Shown here one piece after another: positions 42,893 to 53,119 of a stretch of DNA of 64,000 nt. The translations under genes were made by a program, and so were the position numbers. Location: NCBI GenBank assembly GCA_019188255.1, contig JAETXT010000001.1:5704001-5768000 (forward strand). Direction: 5' to 3'. Position 1 is the first letter of the stretch; each line of letters starts with the position of its first letter. The notes beneath the pieces were generated by a model. That model was given only the letters and a program-made list of their open reading frames with translations. It made no database searches and was not told the DNA's origin. The stretch comes from Verticillium longisporum. Its lineage: Eukaryota > Ascomycota > Sordariomycetes > Glomerellales > Plectosphaerellaceae.

Positions 42893-44130
42893 CAGGGTTA
42901 GACATCTTACGAACGGGAATCGAATTCGATAGATCCATTCGATGCCAAGTTCTTACGAATGTCGAATCGAATGGCTTGGCGTTCTATTCGATGCGAATCG
43001 AATAGGGCACACTTCATTCGACATCGAATCGAACGGTGCCATGTATTCGATCGAACAGAGTTACGCGAAGCCCATGCAGCTGGGCAACGAGGGGATGAGA
43101 TTTTTGGTTGGCTCATGATGATGCGCCTGTGCTCAAGGACACGAGCCAATAGGGGCCTTTGAAGCAAGAGGAACAGGGAACGTATGGATCGTGGCTGCCG
43201 GAAAGATTGTCTTTGCCCTAGGGTATGTGGACTTGATCAGCAGTGATGTCTGAAATGGCTGGTTGCGAAGCACGGAGAGGTTTGATGGACCAGCACTTGA
43301 AGAATCACCCTGCGCCAATGGTTGGAGCAATAGTTTGGCTCCTTGCCTTACCTACACTGGCGTCTTCACGCGCGACCACCTAGGATTGGACGCACCACGT
43401 CGCTGCTGGCGAAGACTTCATTTTACGATACAAGGCTCAGGAGCCTTAACGGCACCGGCGGCATCGCAAATTTCGCGTTGACGACAGAATGGGTGTGCCC
43501 GTATGTCCACAACCACTACAGGAGCAGACGAATGGACTGGTGGAAAACCAACTCCCATCGGTACCCGCGACTGTCTCTGATGGCTGTTGATATGCTCACT
43601 ATCCCATCGTCGTCTGCAGAGAGCGAGAGAACGTTTAGTGGTGCATGACGTATGATGGCACCGTTGAGAAACCGGCTGAGGAGGGAGATCGTGACGATAG
43701 CTCAGCGCATTCTATCGTGGAGTAAAGCTGGCATGTACACGCCTTCGCTGCCGCTGCTTAGGCTCAGTGATGACCGATGGGTTGATGCAATTGCGCTGAA
43801 GGAGACGAGAGATACGTAATGCACCTGGCCACCTGCTTTTTTCGAAATTGACTGTGTTCTGCGACGTCTCTTCCGAAGTCACGATGTTCTCCGGAGTTTT
43901 CCATCTTCACCGAGATTAGTCATGTGTTCGATCGAATTCGATTCGAGCTCGATCGAATCTTGGCATTCGATAGATGTCGAATCTACTTCAGGCAAGTTCG
44001 ATTCGAATCGAATCTACCGGAGAACGTATTCGATTCGATTCGATTCGATTCGAATCTACAGGAGTCGCATTCGACTCGAATGCCAAGGCATGGCGTTCGA
44101 TTCGATAGATTCGATAGATGTCTGACCCTG
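42893..44130 (+). mobile_element. hAT relic 2, short element with CAGGGT ends and ATTCGA subterminal repeats
   Basis: The left end CAGGGTTAGACATCTTACGAA (from 42893) and the reverse complement of the right end (CAGGGTCAGACATCTATCGAA, to 44130) match at 18 of 21 positions. Inside each end are dense ATTCGAT/ATCGAAT words (42910-43060 and 43925-44120). No 8-bp target duplication is found (AAAAAGGA versus AGTTGGTG), so a flank was lost later. The right end abuts the truncated pogo relic. Confidence 0.75.
43343..43760 (+). pseudogene. hAT transposase remnant 2 (dimerisation domain), internally deleted
   Basis: The frame ends YRSRRMDWWKTNSHRYPRLS, LMAVDMLTIPSSSAESERTF and SGA*. After a break the other frame gives RMMAPLRNRLRREIVTIAQR and ILSWSKAGMY. 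This is the hAT C-terminal signature (WWKxN..RYPxLSxMAxDxLxIPxxSAxxERxFS). The rest of the transposase is missing in this 1.2-kb element. Confidence 0.85.
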
Positions 44131-45566
44131 AGTTGGTGGGCGTCTTGCAAGTCCATGCATCAACGTCTCCGATGGGCACCCCGGGGGGTGTTGTCGTCCT
44201 CAACCTCACATCCAGCTTCGAGAGGACTACTTCCGGGTCATGGGGAGCAAGTCCCGCCCCTCGAAAACATCCCTGGATGTTTTTCACCGTCATTTCTTGC
44301 TGAAATGCTGCCGGAACGCTGGGAAGAAGTCCTTCTTGCTGATGTGCGTTGTACCCGCCCTTATCCTCTCCTCGATTTGCCGACCGTACGCTTTCTTTAG
44401 CGGGCTAAAGCAGCCGACATCTAAAGGCTGGAGTATATGGGACGAATGAGGGGGCGGCAAAGTGTGATGATATTGTTATCCTTGCAGTAGAGCTCAAAGT
44501 CGACCGAGTGGTGACTTTCGTGCCTATCCAGGATGAGTAGGCGGTAACCACCCGAAGTACGGGACGGTGTGCTGGTGAAGTGCCGAATCCATTCCAAACC
44601 AATCTCATTTGTCGTCCAGCCGTTTGGAGACGTTGCGACTCGCCAATCGCGAGAAATCACGTCGTCTTGATACCAGGTCGAGAGGTGGTACTTGCCCGAA
44701 ACGACGATGAACCCAACGCCCTGTCAGACAACTGCTGTTTGTGGACATCCATGACCAGATCCGGATAACCATATGGACTGCCGGATCCGGGTTGACTCGC
44801 AGACGAGGTCTACATAAGGATGGCAGAATCCAACTTTGTAGGCGACAGAGCAAGGACAATCAATAACAAGAACCCCTTTTCTCGTGATAATTAATCATCC
44901 CTCCCAAGACGTCGAAGTTAGCCCTGATCAGGGCCCGTACGTATGACACGCCCCAACACCCAGGACCACTGTAACCCATTCCCGGTTGCCCGGCTGCCTC
45001 ATTTTCACATTGGACCGTCTTTCCGAGTTGGTCACGACCATCCCATTGGCGATAACGCCCATCTGAAAGCCGGTCTCGTCAAAGTTATACATGTCGGCGT
45101 CGTGGATGCCGTACTTGGCGACCATGTACTGCACGAGGCGAAACCACGCGTTCATCCCGTCCGGATCTTCGCATTGGGCCCTCTTGTAGTCGTATCTGCG
45201 GAAGAAACGCGTCCGAAGCTCTGGTTGTCGTTTGACGAAGTTTGAAGTCCAGTTCTTCCCGACCGGTGGCGCGTCACGGTCGGCGAGCAAGCGATTCGCC
45301 ATATCTCCAACCTCGCCCAGCCGGGGAGGGAAAGATCGCGCATCTAGGTCGAGGATATATTCGATAATCGTCTTCTCTTCTAGTTTTGTCAATTTAGCAG
45401 AATTGGGCGGGCTATCGCGTCTCGACGAGGAGCCCTTCTGGCGTCGCAGGAGAGTCGTCTTGCTGACATTGTAGATCTTCGCCGCGCTCCAAGCGCTGAG
45501 TTTTGGATCTTTTTCCATAGATTGGACAGCAAGAAATAAGTTCCCTTCTTTAGAAGGGGTTTCCAT
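44131..45566 (-). pseudogene. Fot1/pogo transposase relic, split by a solo LTR and 3'-truncated
   Basis: Closely related to the intact transposase at 13346. N-terminal part (44949-45566): METPSKEGNLFLAVQSMEKD, NVSKTTLLRRQKGSSSRRDS, YNFDETGFQMGVIANGM (first Asp kept). Then a solo LTR, then VISRDWRVATSPNGWTTNE and YRLLILDRHESHHS (the Gly after the second Asp changed to Arg), with frame loss after NNIITLCRP. The C-terminal part ends at CKTPTNS at the border of hAT relic 2. Neither pogo end is found: the 5' side runs into a secreted-protein gene. Confidence 0.9.
44722..44948 (-). mobile_element. solo LTR, family 1, copy 3 (227 bp), inside the pogo relic
   Basis: Reverse orientation relative to copy 1, sharing AATTAATCATCCCTC, GACGTC and GCCCTGATCAGGGC. 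The ends are TGTCAGAC and GTATGACA (one mismatch from GTCTGACA). The perfect 5-bp duplication CGCCC lies at 44717-44721 and 44949-44953. Confidence 0.9.
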
Positions 45567-46011
45567 CTTTGGATGTGAGGGAGAACTGCATGTTGCTGAT
45601 CTGGTCCACGGCTTGATCAGCACCCTCGTCCTTGGTGATGTCACCAGCTTGGACCTGAGAGAGGATGCTATCTAAAATTCGTCATCAGTAAGCGATCAAC
45701 TGCATCAGTCAGATCTCAAAACTTACCAATGGAGCCACTCTGGTCCTGAGCGTCGCCTAGAAGGCCGGAGAGAAGCTCGACCAAGCCGGCCGAGTCCGTG
45801 ATGTCGGATCCTGATCCGACAGGCGAGTCGGCCGAGCCGGTAGGTGTGCCCGCAATTCCACTGGCAATCTCACCGACTCCAAGGTCCTCAACCACGATGT
45901 CGTCAAGGTTGCCCACACCATTGCCGACTTGGCGGCAACGTTCTTCACAACGGTGGGCGCGGCAAGGGCCGAGATCGCCAGGGCGGCGAGGGAAAGAATG
46001 GAGGACTTCAT
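45550..46011 (-). pseudogene. small secreted protein gene, frameshifted, 3' end fused to the pogo relic
   Basis: Starts MKSSILSLAALAISALAAPT (signal peptide). Around 45915-45925 the frame shifts by one base and continues GNLDDIVVEDLGVGEIASGI, SGSDITDSAGLVELLSGLLG and DAQDQSGSI. A clean 55-nt intron (45672-45726, GTAAGT...TTTTAG) then joins DSILSQVQAGDITKDEGADQ and AVDQISNMQ. The last codons and the stop lie in sequence shared with the 5' flank of the pogo gene, so the true C-terminus is probably lost. Composition (Gly/Asp/Ser, no Cys) is unlike known effectors; the family is not recognised. Confidence 0.55.
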
Positions 46012-47021
46012 TTTGAAGAAGGGACTGTGGATGAAATGGTAAGGACAGGAAGGGCGTTGCTAGTTGAATTGGATGAGTTGAGGAGCTTGTGTGTGAAGAG
46101 GAGAATAAGCTACGGCGTGGGACAAGATGTCCTCTTTATATAGTCAAAAACCAGATCGAGAATGGTGCCCGGCAGAGGAGTAAGATGAATAAGAGGCTTC
46201 CCATGACCTGGGACGATGACGAGATCTCCGCACGGTCAACTGGCTACTACAGGTGCCGAGATATCCACAAAAAAGGTGCGGATACTTCTTAGAAGCTATC
46301 ATGCACCTTACGTTGGTTTTTAAGAAATCTGCAGATCTTCATCAGAAGAAGAGAAGCGGAAGTCATGGGAGTCTATCTCTTGCACATCGAATTATAGAAG
46401 AAGCACCAGCCATTCCAGCACGACATCCCGAATAGCTGTCTACCTCAAAGGCTAGTTGAGGACCCAGATTCCGGAAAGTTACATCGTACCGCTGACCCAG
46501 GATACCCCCGGCATCATCCATCGCCTCGTTGAACTGGAAACCGGAAGGCCTGCTCGCCGTGTCAACGACGCAGACGCCCATCTGTCTTTCTCCCACTCTC
46601 AGTGGTTAGCTCGGTGGCCACGAGCTCAAAGGGTGACGGACCTTTTGGCGCTTAGAGGTGACCAATTGATATTGCAATGCCAGACACGACAGTCAGCCGG
46701 TTGGAGCAACGGCAACGCGAGCGCGAGTCCTGCAGGGTAGACATTTCTGAGCGGACTCGAAGTAGAGCCGCCAGAGCTTCTCCAACGCATGCACTGTCGC
46801 TCTCATCGAGGGACAGAGCCTGGCACTACAGGGACTGTTAGACGCGTGTTTTCAGCATGCGTGACATTTCGCGACGCGGGTGAGGGTATGTCCACGGCCA
46901 GAGTCTCATATAGAGCAGGGAGTAGGACAGAATCCCTGATTGCATCTCTACAGATATAACGCTCATTTGCCTCTGTCCCTGCAGTGGGAGGACGAAGGCA
47001 ACGGCAGCGGAACCAGTTTGC
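46012..47021. other. intergenic, no gene recognised
   Basis: Contains the promoter side of the secreted-protein gene and the 3' side of the Hsp70-like gene. No other supported feature. Confidence 0.35.
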
Positions 47022-48839
47022 TTACTTGCTCTTCTTTTTCTTGCCTCCTCTTGAAGGGGTGAGGGCACCACGCTTCGTATCGGCCCGCTTTGCCATCGAG
47101 CCCTGACTGCTCACTTGCTCGCCATCCTGGTCTTTCTGAGATCCCTCGCCATCCTCGAGCCGACCGCTGCCTTCGATCTGTCCACGCTTCTGGGGCCCAT
47201 CACCTAGACGCTCGCTCGTGCGCCTGCGGTACTCTTCCAGCTGCTCCTCCGACAGCCGGGGTATGGGTACGATCGTCAGCTCCTTGGTGAGGCCCGCCAT
47301 TGTTCCCTTCGCGATGACGGTGCCCAGCTTGGGGACCTTGACCGTCACCAGGATTCCCGTTCCCTTGGGATACGGTGGGATGTCCTTGATGACGAGGGTG
47401 CCGAGGTGTACGCTTGACTCGAGGGCTTCTCCTTCGCGCAGCTCTATCTCGATCTCGGTCTCATTGTCGAGCTTGGTGAAGAATGTCCTCTCGAACTGGT
47501 TCGGTAGCTGTGTGTTGCGGCGCATCACCGTGTCCAATCGCAAACTGGAGGCGGCGTCGTCGGAAGAATGAGCGACTACGCCGATGGCCCGGGGGAGCGA
47601 CTGAATGAAGTTGATTGAGGAGTCAGAGGCAACGTGCGCGGCACCACGCGCGACGGCAACAGCGCCAGCGGACTGCAACACACGGGCGTCAGGAAACCAC
47701 TCCTTGCAGATCCGGCGAACGCAGGGTAGGCTACTCGAGCCTCCGACCATGAGTACATGCTTCACATGCAGGTCGACCAAGCTCGTCACGTCCTTCAACG
47801 CCGCGCGCACAGCCGAGTCGACGGGCTCGCAGAGGCCTTCGAATTGCGTTTTTGTGATGCTAACGAGCTCCTCAGTGTCCGCCCTCACGTCACAGGGCCG
47901 TACTGGGATGGAGAGCACGCTGCGGGCCGTCGATAGCTCCCTTTTACCAGACTCGCATTCACCCAAGAGAGCATCGTCATCGTGCACATACGCGCCCTTG
48001 CGAGTGGCAAGCACATGGTCAACCATGCGGCGATCGACATCCATGCCACCAACGCGATCGTTCCCGGAAGTTGCCTTGACCAGCACCGTCAGGTGTCCTG
48101 ATGTTTTGCTGGGGTAGATGACGGCCACGTCGACCGTCCCACCGCCTATATCGATGACGACCGTGACCTGGTCGTAGATATTGTCATCAGGGTAGGCCAT
48201 TATGTAGTCTATAATGGCAGCTACTGGTTCGTCAATGACGGTGACCGCGTCCTTGTTGAAACCGCCCATGTATGCCGCGTCTTTGAGCGCCTGTCGTTGC
48301 TCGAAAGAGTGATAAGCAGGCGCCGTGAGGACGCAGGACGCGAACCTGCCATGTTGGTCCTTCGCGGTCCGGAGTGCCCGGCCAAGAAAGTAGGCGGTGA
48401 TCTCCTCTGGTCTAAACTTCTCGTTTTCCACCATGAGCACGGCGTCATCATCAATGACATGGGCGTTCGGCACATTTTTGGCGTCCTCTACGAGGCGGGG
48501 GTCATTCTTGCGCCGGCCGATGAGCCGTTTTACCAGCTCGATCACGGCGGGCCCGTGGCTATCGCGCCTTGGCAGGGAGAAGTCGCCATCGAGTACGCGA
48601 AGCGCTGTAGGATATGTCGCCTCCCCGTGCACGACGTGCACCTCCTGAGAGCCAAAGTAGGCGCACAGGGTAGTGGTCCCACAGTCAACTCCAAGGCCGG
48701 GCGGGCCTGGTGTGCTGGAACGCGAGGCAGCCTGTGTTGGTCAGAGAGCGGCCTGTAGACGCGGAAAACAACGTACCATGCTGCTTGATGGGTGGGGAGG
48801 ATTCTGGACGAGAAAGTGTGGGATCTCAGACGAGGCCAT
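47022..48839 (-). CDS. Hsp70-like ATPase/chaperone, 590 aa, 2 exons
   Basis: Model: exon 1 48777-48839 (21 codons), intron 48732-48776 (45 nt), exon 2 47022-48731. The actin-like ATPase core is complete: phosphate 1 loop GLGVDCGTTTLCAYFG near residues 31-46, VIDEPVAAIIDY in the middle, phosphate 2 VVIDIGGGTVDVAVIYP, and the adenosine motif KHVLMVGGSSSLPCVRRICK. A substrate-binding beta domain follows (FERTFFTKLDNETEIEIELR, LGTLVIKDIPPYPKGTG). The helical lid is very short and the tail is a basic GGKKKKSK instead of EEVD. So it belongs to the divergent Hsp70-like proteins of filamentous fungi rather than to the housekeeping Ssa type. It is divergent from the unknown 482-residue gene, 283 bp apart. 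No frame damage. Confidence 0.88.
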
Positions 48840-49122
48840 ATGTGTGAGTTGCAGCGCCCATTGACTGGCGAGGATGCGCAGCAACGCGTCTTTTATGTTT
48901 TCGACCCACTCCCGCGTCGCACTCTGCGGCCTGAAGGAAACGACGGCCCCCCCAAGCCGCCTCCAAGCATCCGATTGGCCGTGGATGTCCTGCGCCTCCG
49001 CCCGAAATCTGGCAAGTGCTACCGCAAATTTCGTCAAGCGCCCTGCCTATTCAGCCACTTCTGACTGAGCGATCGTCATTCGACACCTCTTTCCTCTCCA
49101 AGGATACCTCCAAAGAGTCCGC
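48840..49122. promoter_or_regulatory. short shared promoter between the Hsp70-like gene and its divergent neighbour
   Basis: 283 bp separate the two start codons, so the 5' elements must overlap. I see no clear heat-shock element array (nGAAn repeats). Confidence 0.45.
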
Positions 49123-50571
49123 ATGGCTTCAGGACAGGAACATGACATCTGTCAGCTACTTGCCCTTCAGCCCAGTGGATCGCCTATCGATTGCTGTTGC
49201 TTTCGCCATGACGACATCTCCGCGTTGGGGACAAGGCTGGCGCGACGGTTCGATCACATCAAGACGACCTCAACGTCGCACCAGCATCTCTTTGGTGTCA
49301 ACAAGCTTTACGACATATTGTACCCAGACGGCAGGTTCAAATATGCGCAGTTCAAGCAACTTCTCGAACAAAGCGCCGGCAAGTGTGACTGGTCATGTTG
49401 CCCCAAGCCAACTCCGCCGGATGTCGAAGCGACGGCCGCTGCCACCGACGAGGAGGTGCGGGTCAGCATGGAGAACTCATCTCCGATGGAGGAGCCTTCT
49501 AAGCTGCGAGATGGTCCCACCAACAGCGCATTCGAGGACGAGACGACCGCCCAGTCGAATCTGGTACGCACGCGCATGAAGAATCTTGCTGCGGCCTGGA
49601 ACGTGCCATTCCAACAGGTAGTCGCGGACTTCGGAATCATCACAGAGAACTGTTCGAGAACCATCCATCGCCTGAAACGATGGCCTAGGCAAGCCGTTCT
49701 GGAGGCATTGCCGCCCCGAAAGGGACAAAGCTACAAGCCCGCGGACTTCAAGAGGGTGTGCGAGAATTTGGATGCTCGTAGCGCACGGGGCTCTTCCAAC
49801 AACCCGACTGTCCTGGATCCGTCATACACCAGCCCTATTGGCAAGGCCTATGCTGGCTCCGCGAAAAGGCCACTCCACGATTCACCACGGTGCCTGACCG
49901 ATGGGACAACGAAACGAAGGCGTACTAGCCCCCCCTCCCTACATCATAGCCAGATGGTGGAGGTGTTCCGACGCCTCGGGTCGCTATATGGGATTGAAGT
50001 GGTCACTAGCGACGAGATTCCACCAGGCCCTTCACTGGGTGCTGGAAGCGCTGCGCTGATACCCATCCGCGTTGGTTCTCGCTATATGCTAGGGCATGTC
50101 TCCGGAGGGTTGGCATGCGCTTACTTCTTTGGTTTCGACGACATCGAATTGTGTCACGCGCGCATCCGCAACTTTTACGACAAGCGCAGCAATGGGTCAT
50201 CAAGCAGACCCATCTGTTCTTCATGGCCACTCCGCTTATGTCCGGAGGGTTCTGATGTCCCAGTACTAGTCGTAGCGTTTTGCATCGCTGCCCAAGTGCC
50301 CATAGAGTCGGCTTCTGGGGCTACTGATGTGGAATTTTGGCGAACGGTTTTCATGCACCTCCTCGGACCGGTGAGCAACGAGGTCCGGCAGGATTGGAAG
50401 AAACAATTTGAGACCGTTGACACCACGACGCTCCCGCTACAAGCGTCTTTCATAGACATTCGATCTTTACTAGAGAGATTGTCACATAAGATCTCGGCAG
50501 TGCACCGCTCTGCCGTTCTCGCCGAGAGGGTATTCCTGCGTTTTGATAGCTTAGTCATAAGTGGGGCCTAA
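49123..50571 (+). CDS. hypothetical protein, 482 aa, single exon
   Basis: Long intact frame from MASGQEHDICQLLALQP to FDSLVISGA. Not recognised. Visible parts: an N-terminal Cys/His-containing region (SPIDCCCFRHDDIS, then SAGKCDWSCCPKP); a helical middle (RTRMKNLAAAWNVPFQQVVA, HRLKRWPRQAVLEALPPRK); a basic, Ser/Pro-rich linker (SAKRPLHDSPR, TTKRRRTSP) that could be a nuclear signal; and a globular C-terminal half (MVEVFRRLGSLYGIEVV, GSRYMLGHVSGGLACAYFFG, VEFWRTVFMHLLGP). Codon use and mixed composition support a real gene. The start is taken as the first Met. It may share regulation with the divergent Hsp70-like gene, and a functional link is only a guess. The stop codon lies in an AAGTGGGGCC word also found at 41.5 kb. 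Confidence 0.7.
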   Translation: MASGQEHDICQLLALQPSGSPIDCCCFRHDDISALGTRLARRFDHIKTTSTSHQHLFGVNKLYDILYPDGRFKYAQFKQLLEQSAGKCDWSCCPKPTPPDVEATAAATDEEVRVSMENSSPMEEPSKLRDGPTNSAFEDETTAQSNLVRTRMKNLAAAWNVPFQQVVADFGIITENCSRTIHRLKRWPRQAVLEALPPRKGQSYKPADFKRVCENLDARSARGSSNNPTVLDPSYTSPIGKAYAGSAKRPLHDSPRCLTDGTTKRRRTSPPSLHHSQMVEVFRRLGSLYGIEVVTSDEIPPGPSLGAGSAALIPIRVGSRYMLGHVSGGLACAYFFGFDDIELCHARIRNFYDKRSNGSSSRPICSSWPLRLCPEGSDVPVLVVAFCIAAQVPIESASGATDVEFWRTVFMHLLGPVSNEVRQDWKKQFETVDTTTLPLQASFIDIRSLLERLSHKISAVHRSAVLAERVFLRFDSLVISGA

Positions 50572-50690
50572 AAGCCGTGAGTGGGGTTCAAACCCCGCCC
50601 CCCTCTCCGTACTTTTCCGTCAGCCGCAGTCTCTGGAAGGACGGCCATACCACTGAGCCATGGAGGATGCCATGGTCTCTCGCCATCTTC
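50572..50690 (-). repeat. tRNA-derived (SINE-like) or tRNA-like sequence with A and B boxes
   Basis: On the minus strand TGGCTCAGTGG fits the Pol III A box and, about 66 bases later, GGTTTGAACCC (inside the perfect stem GGGGTTTGAACCCC) fits the B box with one mismatch. Acceptor arms do not pair, so it is not a normal tRNA gene. A SINE head or tRNA relic is possible; chance is not excluded. Confidence 0.3.
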
Positions 50691-52098
50691 TCCAGGCTTG
50701 TCCAATGTCGAAGCCCCCGGACGCGTAAGTTCACGCAACCTGATTCCGGCTCTCTGAGTCGCGGATGCCACAAGTGAGAATGGATTCTCTTGGCAAGCAT
50801 CTCCACGTGGGGGGATCTTCCAGCTTGGCTTTTTTTTCCCACAGAGAATGCGTGACACGGTCTTGGAGATCTACCGAGCACCGGTGCATCTTTAGTGTTG
50901 CCAACGGTCGAGTAGCCTTTCGCAGGTCCGATCAGAAATGCCATACCAGCGGGGCTCGGGGGCAGGTGGTGGCACCTCGGATCGTCTGGTTAATAACAAC
51001 AGCCCGGGATTGACCACCTGCCCCTCTAGTCATTACCTTGCGCAGCGTCTGGCGCACGTAACTTGGGGTTTAATCCTCGCGATGCACTGATCCTCATACC
51101 TCTCCTGCCTCGCGCCAAACATAGTGGACTCCTTTCCAACCATGGCTCACGTGCTGGCCGCTTGCTTCCTTGCCGCCTTTGCCCGGGTGGTTTTGGGTCA
51201 GTTTGAGGGGTGGTCCGATACCCTCGCGCTGGCGACGCAGATTGGCTCGACGCCAACGGCTGGTGTAGAAAGCGGCTATAGGCACCCGGTTGTCAAGGTA
51301 TAGCACGGTGGACGTTTGCCTCACTGACAACGCCTGGAGGCTCTCGACATCTGGATGTCTTCATGTGGCAAGGGCATCAATCACCTTCAGCTTCGTACCG
51401 TGATCTGTGGGGCACAACCCGCAGCAGACAGACGCCACTGGACAGAATGTGCTCTTCCGTACACATTATGTCTGCAACACCACCGCCACGCGGCATATTG
51501 CCCGACTTGCTATCGTTGTGGTAGGCAACATAGCTTGCGTTCGCCTCATCAGCAGCGCAAGACAGGCTCTCGGATCGGCCCCCTTGCATATTCTTGTAGC
51601 TAGGGGCTTGACGGGTCCTCACAAGCACCATTTCACAAACCAAACACTTCCAGCTCCACGGCTCGAGGTGTAGGCCGGAGCTACAGCCAGGAAACCGTCC
51701 AAGCTTCTACCGCAGCAACCGAAACCTAGATCACCACGGAGCAGGACAGGAAGGGCGGTCTTGGTCAAAATGGTGGGTTCGCCCCTGTTCCCGCTGCTAG
51801 GTAGAGCTCGGGGCCGTTTGATGCCCGTGCTCGGGGGGACCCTGGCGAGAGTTGGTCTCAAGGATTTGGATATTCCGAATCCGGGAACTATCAGATACTC
51901 TCAGATATTCGGCTTGATGTATCTGGTTTGATTGATCTGTTAGAGGTCTTGATCTTGGTCTGGTCTGTTTAACGGATTGATAATCTGATTTGACGGCAGC
52001 CTGGTCTTGAAACTGACGCACTGCCCTAGCACTATCAATAGTCCCAGAGCGAGCGATCATCCTAGGATTCCCCCCTCCGAGTCAGAAAATCCTAGATT
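50691..52098. other. intergenic, no gene recognised
   Basis: About 1.4 kb with only short, motif-free frames. Confidence 0.35.
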
Positions 52099-52746
52099 AT
52101 GGCTTCTGAGAAACGTGCTTGGCGTGGCAAACGCAGCGCAACAGAGCTACTCACAGAGTTGCGGAGCGAGACATGTACCCTTTTGCAGGAACCACTACCG
52201 GTGTCTAGATTGGGAGACCCTGGGACTAGGCAGGGCTTCTTCAACCTGTTGGACCAAACATCACTTCACAAGATTTCAACGTTTGCACTTTATTACTTGG
52301 AACAGATCAGGCCACATAGAATCAAAGCGATGATGGACGCGGTCAAACCGGAACATTGACTGGAACACGAATTACGACAAGATCAAGAGTACCCTCGAGT
52401 CAATAGAAGAATCTTGTCAGGCAGTTGCCTCGGACCTCCTCTGTGAGGGTTGGAGTGAACGGATCACGGTATTGAGAAACGGCTTGACCAAGGTACAAGG
52501 GTTGGTCACAGCCGAACTAGAGAAGGAGAAGGAACAGAGACATGGCTCCGGCATGACACTTGACAATACTGGAGAGATCTTAGGAGGGGCATTGGACGTG
52601 GGTCCTGTCTTTTACCAGCCTCTTGCTCAGTCGCAGCACCAAAACTGTGAAGCGAGGTTCGTGGGACGCGACGAGCATGAATCGGCGGAAAGGCTCCAAC
52701 CTCCAGAACCAGAAACGACACCGAACCCTCCTCAGCCCTGGACTTG
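52099..52746 (+). pseudogene. unknown protein gene split by a frameshift
   Basis: Frame 1: MASEKRAWRGKRSATELLTE, LPVSRLGDPGTRQGFFNLLD, STFALYYLEQIRPHRIKAMM, ending at a stop after VKPEH (52359). Another frame continues without a gap as IDWNTNYDKIKSTLESIEES, CQAVASDLLCEGWSERITVL and GLTKVQGLVTAELEKEKEQR, to a stop at 52747. The two halves read as one helix-rich protein of about 215 residues, so a one-base shift near 52355 has split it (or a short intron is missed). Not recognised; the length and helix content would fit a gag-like or NLR-neighbour protein, but this is speculation. Confidence 0.5.
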
Positions 52747-52781
52747 ACTCTAGGAAATCCGAACGCCGGTCTTGCGAAGAC

Positions 52782-52852
52782 CTCCCTATGGCGGCGGACG
52801 ACACCCTCCCTATGGCGGCGGACGACACCCTCCCTATGGCGGCGGACGACAC
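52782..52852. repeat. 24-bp minisatellite, about 2.9 copies
   Basis: The unit CTCCCTATGGCGGCGGACGA (plus CACC) is repeated at 52782, 52806 and 52830 with no differences until the last bases. The length is a multiple of three and in one frame reads PMAADDTL three times. Perfect copies suggest recent expansion. Confidence 0.85.
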
Positions 52853-52939
52853 AGGACAACCCTGATGGTGAAAAGCCCGATACTAAAGGACGAGCACGAC
52901 CCTTCGGAGCATTGATGTTAGAGCTTTTGGCAGGAAAAT

Positions 52940-53119
52940 GGACGATTCAGACCCGAGATTAAGATAATCGCCTATGTGTACGCCAGTGTGTACGCCAGTT
53001 GAACGTGTCGTATTGCGAGAGCACCGATGGCCCCAATATAGGGGTTGAACCAACCTTCGTCCAATCAAATGTTTACATTTTGGTACGCTGAAAAGCCACG
53101 AGTCACATTGAGTACTAAC
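52940..53119. other. short intergenic region 3' of the CON-10 gene
   Basis: 180 bp with no supported feature. Confidence 0.3.
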
